Source of the DNA: Dipetalonema caudispina
Taxonomy: Eukaryota; Nematoda; Chromadorea; Rhabditida; Onchocercidae
DNA: 64,000 nt
Reading direction: 5' to 3'
Assembly (NCBI GenBank): GCA_013365325.1
Contig: JABVXV010000236.1
Location: 35,898 to 99,897 of the forward strand
Shown here: positions 26,704 through 37,812 of the stretch, one piece after another
Layout of the letters: each line of letters begins with the position of its first letter
How positions within the stretch are numbered: the first letter of the stretch is position 1
Notes under the pieces: generated by a model
What the model was told of the DNA's origin: nothing
The model's database searches: none
Seen by the model: the letters and a program-made list of their open reading frames with translations, nothing else
Program-made: the position numbers and the translations under genes

Positions 26704-28137
26704 ATTTACATGCAACTAGGCACATACCAACCGGAAATATCAGTTTTTGTCTCTGATAGGTAAAACAACTACTTATTGCTAATTGCTTAAGAAAAATCTC
26801 CGTTCTGATCATCTATCGGTATTACTAACTTGTGACCTAATTATCTCGACTGTCAAACACTCGTCCTAGGGTCTAATCATCCGTGTAGGTTTTCCTGAAT
26901 AAATCCAAAACCTTTCCATAGTACAAAAAGAATGGCGACATTCTAAAAATATTTGAGATTAAAATGAAATGTGAGGAAAAAAACAATGGCAGCACTCACT
27001 GAATACTTTCGCATATATGCAAATCTGTTGGAAAAAATTCTAAAGACAAATAAAAATTCCACTATTTTTACTGCTAAAATAAAATATTGGAAAACAAAAC
27101 TGATACAAAAACTGTCAGTGGTACAGTCGCATAATTGTACTCTGTTAGAAGATGAAGAAATCAATGATCACCACTATAAGTGATAAAATATGGATAAAAA
27201 TTTCATTTACTCTCTTTTCGTCCTCTTTTGCTCTCAAATAACTTAATAAAATTGACTATCCAAACAAAATGGCTTACTTCATTTCGACTGTTTGATTTCG
27301 ACCTTTTTCATTAATAATTAGTTCATTCCTATAGACATCCTACCAATGAGTATTTCAATACAATTCTCGTCATAACGTTACTGCCAATAAAATCCAAATC
27401 CAATCGTGATCCCTGAAATGAAAGAAAAAAAAAACAAAACTAATACATGAACATAAATCTTTCGCTTATTCCTTTTGCAATAAAAATGCTTCACGCTTCA
27501 CGTACTTCAATTTAAAACTATTTTAAGAGGATTTCTGGAAAAGAATATAGTTTTAAAAAGTCTGCGACAAAGAGAAACAACCAAAGCTATCAATAATTCG
27601 ATCTCTTCCAAAATAAACGTCTATGTCTCTTTTTTTAACTTCCTATTATTTCAAGCCACTCTTACAGCAACGATATTAGTAATTATTGATAAATTTCTCG
27701 TAATATATTAACAGTGTCATGCAAAAGAATCTTACTTAACCTTCATAAGTACATTAAATATACATTTACATATGTGTTACATTCACAAACATACAAGTGA
27801 ATGAAAAGCTTCAAAAAAAAAAGTTTAATTAAGCCTAAAAAATCATTCTATGAATGATTTTTTTGCTAACCGAATAAATGATAATACAATGATAAATGAG
27901 CATATTAAAATTAGCACTTTTAATGAAGAATAAATTATAAAGGTCAAAAGGGGTTATTACATCATAAAATTATCATATCAGAATAAATGATTGATGTATC
28001 TATGTGGAAATAAGTAATATTTAAAACATATAAGGAAGAAATCGAACAAACCAGTTGATGAGCAAACAAATTCATATATCTGGAAGTAGCATTTCCTTGT
28101 CCTATGCAAATATCTGCTTAAATGAAATAGAATAACG

Positions 28138-28371
28138 ATGGAAAAAAAAAAAAAAAAAAGTGATGAAAATGGTTGAGAGTAAAAAGAAAGAGAAATAAAA
28201 AATGATTGAGAGTGAGAGAAGAATGATTGTGAGAATTGTGGGAAGTGAAGAATGATGAAAAAAGTTAGAAAGTAACTAAAGGCTATTTCAAGAATACAAA
28301 TAAGATAAAAAAAAAAAAAAAAAGGTCAGAAATGAGAAGAAAGTTAATGAAAATAGTTGAGAGTATTAGAA

Positions 28372-28402
<31 letters not shown>

Positions 28403-28432
28403 AAGGTTATGAGAGTTAGTGGAAATAGGGTG
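28138..28432 (+). repeat. Polypurine tract with three long A runs
   Basis: About 295 bases almost entirely of A and G on the plus strand. Three A runs of 15-27 bases are separated by G/A-rich segments repeating 'gttgagagt'/'attgagagt'-like words, which suggests three degenerate units of roughly 100-160 bases. Confidence 0.75.
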
Positions 28433-28559
28433 TCACCAAGTAACAATAATGATGACATTGGCGAAAGTTCAGGAACAAGCTATAACACTCTTCGCTTCCC
28501 CAAAAATCAATGCGCAGTTTGCTATACACACATATATATAGATAGATATATACACACCG

Positions 28560-28657
28560 CCTCTCTCTCTCTCTCTCTCCCTCTCTTTCTCTCTCATTTC
28601 ACTCCCTCTTTTCTTCTTCTTCTCTCTCTCCCTCTCTCTCTCTCTCTCTTCTTCTCT
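28560..28657 (+). repeat. Polypyrimidine CT microsatellite
   Basis: About 100 bases of (CT)n with TTC interruptions on the plus strand, starting some 130 bases after the polypurine tract ends. Confidence 0.9.
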
Positions 28658-31600
28658 CTAAAATTCAAGAAAGATTTCATTTCATCTCTATTAACTCCTC
28701 TCCTTACTCAGAACTGAACAATACGCTTGTGATGCTACAACATATCAAAACGATGACGTCACTTCATCCCAACCCACGCATTGTCACCATATTTCTTGAC
28801 AGTAGCAACATCCTCCTATCTTTCAACTTTTTCCTATCCCTATAATTCACCTGTTAGCTTTCTCCTTATATCATACTGACTACTATTCATTGGTCATTAC
28901 AAAAAAATGATCATTAATCATTGATTGCTAATAAGGGAGAGAGATTATTGCTATCATTATTGATATGAAGCTTAACTATTTCATTATCGGGGTCATTAAC
29001 ATGTTACAGTATCGATCACTGATCCTCAACCAATAGTAACAATGATAAAGCCATAGATTAGTTTCCATTGAAGACTTCGAAAAGTTTTCAATTCCATTCA
29101 TAAAGCCAAAGAATATATGCATGATTTGATAATTGATTAGATTAGAGATCATTCAAATCATCCAAAATTCATTTAGATGTGTATTTTCATTAACATCTTT
29201 TATCACTTGCCAGAATTGTAATCACTAATCATTATCATTTACCTTTACTGATAATGATAATAACAGTCAAAACTTGCACTGTGAGTACAGTTTGTTCTTC
29301 TTGCATTAGCAAGGAGTTGAATTATCGTTGAAAATTGAAAAGTTAAAATTCTTGGATAGTTTGAGGGAAACAAGTTGGGTAACAAATTACGATTAAAATT
29401 TTGATTTCATTTATCAGAAAATTCATTTTTAAACTCTCATTATAAAGCCTGTAACCATTTCGATGAATCTTTCTCTCATTTTTTCTTATTTAGAAATGAT
29501 TCAGTTATATTCTGATTTACAAAATTACTTCGTATCAAATTAAACTATTAAATTAGGGAAAGGTTAAACTATAAAGAAGGCTTTGATAAAGTTAAAAGTT
29601 CAAATGAATGATTCATCATTGATTCCGGCAATATACAAACTTGAGGATAACCGGATAATAATGAAATACGATATATCCTGTTAATTCTCTCATCAGATCC
29701 CTTGTTTTCTAAGAAAAAAAAAAAAGGAAATGCACATATGGATTAATAAATGAGGTCGATCACGTCATAATCATTATTAAAATGATCACAGGTGATATTG
29801 GTTAAATAGAACGGAACATTTTTAGGCTGCTTACAACGTATTCGATAGGAAATTATCGTTATCATCAAAAGATATATGATTGATCGAAATGATAATGTAT
29901 TGTGATATTGATAATATCTTATTATCACATAACAAAAAAAAATTGGAAATGAGTTAAAAATAGGCAAGCTATTTAATTACTAACATTTCCTAAACATTCA
30001 GGAAATGAGGTCAGAATGACAATGTCTAAATGACTTAACTGATCCATTCTGATGATTCCGACAGTAAATGTAATTATCGTAAACTAATGAAAAATGAAAT
30101 GACAAAATTAAATTAACAAAGAAAGGAAATGGATAAACGATAAAATGATGATACTAATTTAAACAGATAACATATCTGAGAATGGTAATCTTATGCGGAT
30201 GGATGAATTGATCATTTTTTTTTAAATTTCTTTTGAAGATCAAAATAATGGCTATCAATTAAGCAATACAAAATGATACAATGAAGAAATCACATCAACA
30301 ATTCTTTCATTTTCACATTCACTGTTATAGATAGATGTGACAATAGCATTTTGAAATTTCTTCCCACTCAAATACTTCCCTCCATTGATAAATTTCAATA
30401 GGTAATAGTATTTCCCAAGTTAAATTTCTTCCTACTTTCCTTGATAAAATATAATATCGCGAAGTACTGTATGGTAAAAAAAAAAATTTTTTTTTTTTTT
30501 TTAATTCTTCCATTTACGGATATAGCGCAAAAATCGAATATTTGAAAAAATTTTCAAAATTTCAAACATACAAGAAAGATGTTAATTATATCCCTGAATA
30601 TTATCTAATGATAACAAAACTAATTGATCTGATCTATTCTAAAGTCTAAAATGATAATAAAATGATTTTGTTGGTTAAATTTTCAACTTCGATTGGAAAA
30701 TTCTAATTAATATGCAATTTATTACCAAGCATAGACTGTGATTAATTGTTAGTTTTATAAAAATTTTACATTCTAAAAATTACTTCAATTCAGTCAATTG
30801 TTTACTGTTATTTGTCACAATATATGTAAAGATTGATGTGTGTTTGTAGAAATATTGTATTCTAATTAAATTTAAAATTTATAATGATGAATGTATTCAG
30901 TATCATTGATTACCTCGTTTTCCTCTATTAAATTTTCATTCGATTTTTTAAACATCAAAAGATTAGAAATTTTATGAAAGTGTTTCTCTTTTTTTCTTTC
31001 TGTTACAATGAGGAACAGCGAGAGAGAGAGAGGAAAAAAAAAACGTTTAAAAGTTAACAGAAATTTTCAAAATGGTCAAAAATTTTTTGATTTCAAATTC
31101 TATTCTGATTTATTTTCAGATATTTTTTTACAATGATTTATTTGCTTCAGTGAATTGCAATGAAATTTTATTATCTTCAATTGATGTAATCATTTGACCA
31201 GAATATAACAATTATTAATTGTCTGATTATCCCACGAAATGATTTTGGCATATTAAAGTAACAAGAAATAAATCTTGCATATTCATTTTGCTTTGCAAGA
31301 TTATACATGCTTATAAATAATGCTAAATGCAAAAAATTCATTATCCAAATTGAAGTTTGAAAATGAAATCATTTATAAATTGATAAGCTTTGGAAAATTT
31401 AAAAATTATAATTATAACAAAAAAGTCTGTTGATTTTTAACTAAATAAAAAGTGATCGATCATATGAATCTCTTTGTAAATAAAACAATTGCTGCTTATT
31501 TATTGATAAAATTTTTGAAAAATTAAATGCATGGATTAGAATGTGAAATGAAGCATTCCAAAAGCTATCATTGATTATTTCAAGCAATTTGTTTATAGGG

Positions 31601-31940
31601 AAATGTTGTAAATCGTTGGCTAAGTAATGGGAGCATTGCTAATCATTTTTTAGCAAAGTAATTGTAAAATATAACAAATAACAGAAAGATGAACTTCGAA
31701 AAAGTTATTATAGAATTACCTGGTAGATTCATTATTTGTCTCCTAATTATTTTTCTCTGTAATTAATTGAATAGAATTAGTTTTGCTATCGATATCATTC
31801 TATTTGTATTCGATGAAGAAGCCATGACGTTATAACAAATATCGAAAAGCAAAATTTGCATAATGGCTGAATTTAAAGTAGGACGTTAACATTGAATTTG
31901 CTTTGCACAGTCATTAAATTTCTTAAATATCCCTTCCAAT

Positions 31941-32846
31941 CTGCGACATTTATGATGATTTCAGAGGACAGAAAGTTGTTGTAATGAAAATATCACAAAG
32001 CAAAGATTGTTGATCTGAAATAGAAATGCGCAAATGTCGAAGTTCACAAGATATTAAAACACTTTTATAGATTCCTTTCAATAATGCCTCCCAGATGCTT
32101 CCTCCTATTGGATTATTTTATTTCAGATATGTATTTCCGGAATTTTCACTCCTCTGTTTTTTAATCTCCACCAACCAATTTTATTTCCGGTATGCTTTCA
32201 ACGCTAACAATTTTTATCGATTCAGCTCTGCTAGTCGCTTATTTTATTACGGAACACGTACGTTTTCCGTCATTATTTTATTTTTTGGTTCTTTTTTTTT
32301 GTTGCCTTATTTTTTCTCCATTGTTTTTATTGGACATTAGAATTTGACTTCCGGAAGATATACGAAATGACCGGGAAATGGTACCGTTTTGTAAAGCTCA
32401 TAGGTTGATAATGAAAGTAACGAATCGGATTTGAATGATGAGAAGTTATATTCGACGTACGTATACGTCAAGATGTCATAGTTATACCTCATTGGGTATT
32501 GAAAGCCATGGTTTTCGTACATTTTCGTTAAAACCGATGGCTATTGTTCTATGAACTTCTAAATGTGGGCATAATTGACTTGTAGAATATATAAGGTTAA
32601 CATGAACAAAATTATTTGAAATTTAATTTTAAAAAATTAGATCAATTGTCTGCATGAAATTATTTTCGGTAATTGTATAACCAGGGAAGAAGTTACGGTT
32701 CAGGTAATTGTACGATCCATATTGGAATTATATAACATACTTTTTAATTAGCTATTTATAAATTTCATTTTTAGACGCTATTCTTTGATACAATAATCTT
32801 TGCATTATTATTTGCTTGTAAGCGTTTGATACCAAGAATTTTATAA
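31941..32846 (+). repeat. Segmental duplication, left copy
   Basis: This segment is repeated at 36873-37812. Shared sequence begins at CTGCGACATTTATGA. From about 32041 to 32705 the copies differ by only a handful of substitutions plus indels of 6, 3 and 18 bases. The match then weakens to roughly 70% across the part equivalent to NTE exon 2. The right copy contains NTE exon 1, so this is a duplicated 5' end of that gene. ORFs of 81 and 61 codons lie on opposite strands inside it and recur in the other copy; they resemble no known protein. Confidence 0.93.
32654..32846 (+). pseudogene. Duplicated NTE exons 1-2 (relic or alternative start)
   Basis: A copy of the NTE start exon (ATG plus codons for KLFS, 32654-32668, followed by GTAATT) is followed by a diverged exon-2 copy after 'tttttag' at 32775. 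The latter reads TLFFDTIIFALLFACKRLIP where the real exon reads [20 protein letters not shown]. The hydrophobic frame is kept for 16 codons, but a stop follows 7 codons later. It could be a dead copy or an alternative first module spliced at GCTT|GTAAGC. I favour dead. Confidence 0.55.
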
Positions 32847-33319
32847 CTTATTTACATAACATACTGTAAAGAATAATACATTACTTCAATTATTGATTGA
32901 ATCAATTTGTTTGTATAAAAATGAATTATATCGATTGTAATATAGTTGTATTCATGGGGGATTTGGGTCAAATTTTATGAAAAGAATAAATTTAATATAT
33001 AATGCAAAATTTATCGATAATTGCTTCATTACTCACAATTTATTCACTTCGATAACAATGACATTTCTCAATTTGTGCTCTTTCAAAAAAAAAAAAAAAA
33101 AAAAATTCCCTAACAATATTTATTCTCTCTTTTTATTTTCCCCCCACAAATAATTAAATTTATTCGTTTGAATCATTAATTTTAATCAATTTTTAATTTA
33201 TGATAATAATAACTTGATATTGTAGTTTCCGGAAATAATATCTTGTTCTATTCTCAGGATACTATATCCTTATGATAAATTACGAACAGTAGAAACAAAC
33301 GCTTCACTCTTCTTTGTAC

Positions 33320-33380
33320 TATGTATGTGTGTATGTGTGTGTACGTATGTATGTATGTATGTATGTATGTCTGTATGTAT
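33320..33380 (+). repeat. TATG/TG microsatellite
   Basis: Interrupted (GTAT)n and (GT)n units over about 60 bases. Confidence 0.9.
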
Positions 33381-33649
33381 TTGGTGTTCTTTATGGATAT
33401 TTGTTGCGAGAGATGTAATTTTGGTGAAATGGATATGTTGTATGGCGATAGAGCTAATATGTTATGTGTTGTAAAAAGTTGAACTTTCGACATGCGTAAG
33501 TGTAAAGATTTTAGCTTTGTATTACACATGAGGATCTCTGATACAATGTTAAATGTGACAAACTTGTTTTTATATAATAATAAGTACCTTCACCTTCTTC
33601 CTCTTGTCATTCAGAGAGTTCTTGGGCTTAATGTTCAAAACAAATGCTT

Positions 33650-33686
33650 TTTCTCTCTCTCTCTCTCTCTCCCTCTTTCTCTCTCA
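33650..33686 (+). repeat. TC microsatellite
   Basis: About 37 bases of (TC)n with short CCC/TTT interruptions. Confidence 0.9.
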
Positions 33687-34372
33687 TAGAGTTATTTCAT
33701 TATGATCTCTCTTGTTTTTCCTGTTAACAAATTAATAATTTTATCACTGAATGTTATGTTCAGTTTGTTATTGAACTGAACCGTCTTTTTTTTTTTTTTT
33801 TTTTGGCTTAAACAATTGTCATAATTTGTTGATTCATTTGAATTTTATGAAATATTCTTCGGAAAAATAAAATTACTTATACTTACTCTATAATTTTATT
33901 CAATTATCTTTCTTCATCATTTTCTCTCACTGAGGAAAATAAATTCATGAAGGAAATGATAGGGTAGAAAAGACTGATGAATGATCTGATCGGAATATAA
34001 AAATAAGATTATAATTTAACATTACATCATTTTTTTAAGCAAAAAAAAGAAAAAATTGAAATTTTTCTTTCGTTTTAGAATTAGTCATAGAATAATGAAA
34101 GGATATTAGAATTAAAATTTCATACATTTACTATTAGTACGAGAAAGCTTTTTTTATTGATCGATTATATATCATAATATTTATTTGCTAGCAAAAGGAT
34201 TTGCAAAAAGAAGACAAATAATAGGCTTGAAATGGATAAAACTTTTCATAGCCTAAACTTTAGCAAAACGACTTATTTCATATTGTCTATTGGAAAAGAT
34301 TGGATTAGCCTAGACTAACTGAGTAATAATGTCTTGTCATTGACTAAAATACACAATATTTCTATCTATTTC

Positions 34373-34447
34373 ACCCCTCTCTCTCTCTCTCTCTCCCCCT
34401 CCCCTCTCTCTCTCTCTCCCCCTCCCCTCCCCTCTCTCTCTCTCTCC
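34373..34447 (+). repeat. Compound TC / CCCCT repeat
   Basis: (CT)n blocks alternate with CCCCTCCCCT blocks in two to three higher-order units over about 75 bases. The plus strand is entirely pyrimidine here. Confidence 0.9.
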
Positions 34448-36872
34448 ATATCTAGATTTTTCCTCATTTATTTTTTCCTTTTTTCCTTTTTTTTTTTTTT
34501 TTTGTTTTTGTTTGTATAAATCTCTCACTTTCTCACTATTTTATGTATGTTAATTTCTTATTTCAATGAAAACTTTTAATTTAGATGAGGTTTTTTTTTT
34601 TTTTTTTTTTGATTAGTATTATTAATTTTGTAATATTTTAATACATTCAATCAATTTACAGCAATAAACTAATTGACTGTTATATTTTTATTTTTTTTTT
34701 TTTGCTGAAATTTTATAGAAGTATAATTTTTTTTCGAAAATTTTCAAGTAATTTAATAAGACGGAAAATACGAATTTTTTTTTTCCCATATTTCGTGACT
34801 AATTTTATAGCTTAATTTCACTTCTTTTTTTTTTTTTTTTTTTTTTGAAATTGTATTATTAAAAAATATCGATTGGTCAAAGATAATAGGAATTGATGTA
34901 GCTATTATTTGTTTAAAAAATTCATTACTGGATATATAGAGCGGATAAATTAGATGGAAAGTTCTGAAAGGTCATTAGCAAGAATGCTTTTTTTTTCCCC
35001 TATTTGACCGTTAGATAAATATGTAATGAGTGACCGGATGATGATAGCCCGTTGTGGACAAACGAAAACTTTCCCAGAAATCCTTGAAATTTTTGGAACA
35101 GAAAAGATACTTAAATTGACCTTACCAAGGAATGGATAAGCTATCCTTTAAGCCATTATTTAATAATTGAACTTTAATCATAAGAGGTCAGCGAGGTCAT
35201 TTTTGTAAACTGAAAATAAAAGACGAAAAGAGTATGATAATTTGAGAGAAAACTAAGATTTGCTAGTTTATCGAAACATTGTATTATAAGGGATTGAGGA
35301 GGCATATAAAAAGTGAACGCTTTCCGAGTAAACGAATGAGGATGAAGAAAGTGAGAAATAATAGAAAGAATATGTATGTACTTATAGAGTGATAAAGATA
35401 GAGAGTGAATAAGAGTAGCAAAAAGATAGCAAAGAGTGAGCAGATGGACGTTCATTTAAGTTAATTCAATTGGTAAGGTTGTCTCGCGGGGTTTTTTTTT
35501 TTTTTGGGTAAGGTTAATTAAATTTTGTTGTTCGTAATTTTACTCGATAAAAACAGAATTAATTTCTTGTATTTAATTACTTTCGTTAGATATTTCATTT
35601 TTATTTAATCTCTATGAAAATTTATGTTGAAGAATTATCGGATGATATTTAAATGAAAATTAATTTTGATTTAGCAATGAATGATAAATAAAATTGAATG
35701 GAAAAATTGTGAAGATGAGAAAAAAAATTGATGTTCTGATAATTTTTGGGGAAATATAACAATTTCTTTTAGATCTCTTAGTAGATTAAGGTGATTAATT
35801 TTGAACTTTTACCTTAATTCACATTTCTTACCATAGGCATATTTTTGCAGTGTTCCTTGTAATTATAGAATTTCCCTGAAAAAGCGTTATTTATGCTATA
35901 TTTATGTGCTACTATTTAAATTTAAAAATAATAGAATTAAAAACCAGATTTGAATTTTTTTTCTTTTTTTTTTTGGGGGGATGAAAAGAACAGAAAAGCA
36001 ATACTATATGCTATCGGCATTGATCATTTTAAATATGTTATCGGAATAAACAATTTGGAGTAGTTTGGAATTAAATGAACACCGGTCGATAGATAATGAG
36101 AAATGATACGAACGTTGAGGAAAATGACAAGGGGACGGAAAGAGACATAGGATACATGTTATTTGAAATGTATTCAACAAATACAATCTATTTATTCACT
36201 CGTTAATAAATTATTTATTCGATTATTGAATTAATTAATAAATTAGTTATCCTACTTATAAATTATTTAGTTGATTGATTATTCGATTGTTGAATTGTTT
36301 GGTAAATTAATTTCTTTACGAAACTTCTCTTCCTTTCTCTCTCTCTCTCTCCGTCATCATGCTATCGTCTAATCTTCTTACTCATTCTAATTATTGTTGT
36401 CCTCCATATCTTTGTGATCATTTTAATAGCGTTTAATGACAATTCTTTCTCTCCTATAATTAATTAAATGTTCTTACGTCAACTTAGATTCAAAAATATG
36501 ACCCAAAGTTTAAATACGCAACAGTATCAGTTTGTCTAGTGTAGAGGAACAATTATATTCATTTTTTTTAAAAGCAGAAAATTAATTAAATCAATAGTTC
36601 CTCCCAGACATTTTACCCAACATTTCATATTTAAAAAAAAAAAAAAATAGCTGGCTGTTCTCTTCCATTGCATTCGTTTTATATTTGGAAAAAATTTTTA
36701 ATTCCTTTGTCTTCATCACAGTATCATTGTGAGAAATAATTTTTCAAAATTCCAAATTGGGTAATTTGCACTGGGAAAAGGTTGAAGCTAATGTATAATA
36801 TAGAAACGTATATTGTTGCTCCATATAGTTTACGTTAATACTAGATTTGCTTAATGATTTGCTTAGCGTGTT

Positions 36873-37812
36873 CTGCGACATTTATGACAAGAATGAGATA
36901 CTTTCACATCCATCTGAATGATGATTTCAGAGGATAAGAAGTTGCTGTAATGAAAATATCACAAAGCAAAGATTGTTGATCTGAAATAGAAACGCGCAAA
37001 TGTCTAAGTTCACAAGATATTAAAACAGTTTTATAGATCCTTTTCAATAATGCCTCCCAGATGCTTCCTCCTATTGGATTATTTTATTTTCATTTCAGAT
37101 ATGTATTTCCGGAATTTTCACTCCTCTGTTTTTTAATCTCCACCAACCAATTTTATTTCCGGTATGCTTTCAACGCTAACAATTTTTATCGATTCAGCTC
37201 TGCTAGTCGCTTATTTTATTACGGAACACGTACGTTTTCCGTCATTATTTTATTTTTTGGTTCTTTTTTTTTGTTGCCTTATTTTTTCTCCATTGTTTTT
37301 ATTGGACATTAGAATTTGACTTCCGGAAGATATACGAAATGACCGGGAAATGGTACCGTTTTGTAAAGCTCATAGGTTGATAATGAAAGTAACGAATCGG
37401 ATTTGAATGATAAGTTATATTCGACGTACGTATACGTCAAGATGTCATAGTTATACCTCATTGGGTATTGAAAGCCATGGTTTTCGTACATTTTCGTTAA
37501 AACCGGTGGCTATTGTTCTATGAACTTCGTTGAATCATTCACTGTTTAAATGTGGGCATAATTGACTTGTAGAATATATAAGGTTAACATGAACAAAATT
37601 ATTTGAAATTTAATTTTAAAAAATTAGATCAATTGTCTGCATGAAATTATTTTCGGTAATTATATAACCAGGGAAGAAGTTACGGTTCAGGAAACTGTAG
37701 GATCCGATACATTTCTCAATGAGGAATTTGTGAGTGTTACAGCATAATTTACATCACTTTCAGGCACTGTTCTTTGGTTCAGTAATCCTTGCATTACTGA
37801 TTGCTTGTAAGC
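36873..37812 (+). repeat. Segmental duplication, right copy (NTE 5' end)
   Basis: This is the partner of 31941-32846. Relative to the left copy it has about 35 extra bases near 36888, a 6-base insertion near 37090, a 3-base deletion near 37410 and an 18-base insertion near 37528. It carries the likely NTE promoter, exon 1 and the beginning of exon 2. Both copies keep CTTCCGG/CCGGAA words and the inverted repeat GACGTA-CGTA-TACGTC. Confidence 0.93.
37624..37625 (+). promoter_or_regulatory. Candidate trans-splice acceptor before NTE ATG
   Basis: 'aaaaaattag' ends 15 bases before the proposed NTE ATG at 37641. It could be a spliced-leader acceptor. The pyrimidine content is low, so this is tentative. 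Confidence 0.3.

Larger units (their letters stand above)
24505..31940. other. Gene-poor AT-rich intergenic region
   Basis: This is part of the 13-kb interval between divergently transcribed daf-4 and NTE. No exon chains or recognisable protein motifs were found on either strand. Small ORFs occur at 25445-25756 (minus, ends with a signal-like peptide) and 26971-27183 (plus), but neither resembles a known protein. The rest is AT-rich with homopolymers and the microsatellites listed separately. The daf-4 promoter should lie in the first few hundred bases. Confidence 0.5.
32847..36872. other. Repeat-rich intergenic region between duplication copies
   Basis: About 4 kb separating the two copies. 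It is AT-rich with many T homopolymers and three microsatellites. No exon chain or protein motif was found on either strand. Confidence 0.55.

Noticed and set aside
26446..26812. Cys/Val/Tyr-rich ORFs
   Set aside because: They are translations of the CATA/CA microsatellite.
26971..27183. Plus-strand 70-codon ORF starting MRKKTMAALTEYF
   Set aside because: It reads somewhat like a protein but has no recognisable domain, no clear promoter context and lies in AT-rich DNA; too weak to annotate.
34334..34528. Overlapping ORFs on both strands (Ser/Leu-rich and Arg/Glu-rich)
   Set aside because: Both are direct translations of the TC/CCCCT repeat.
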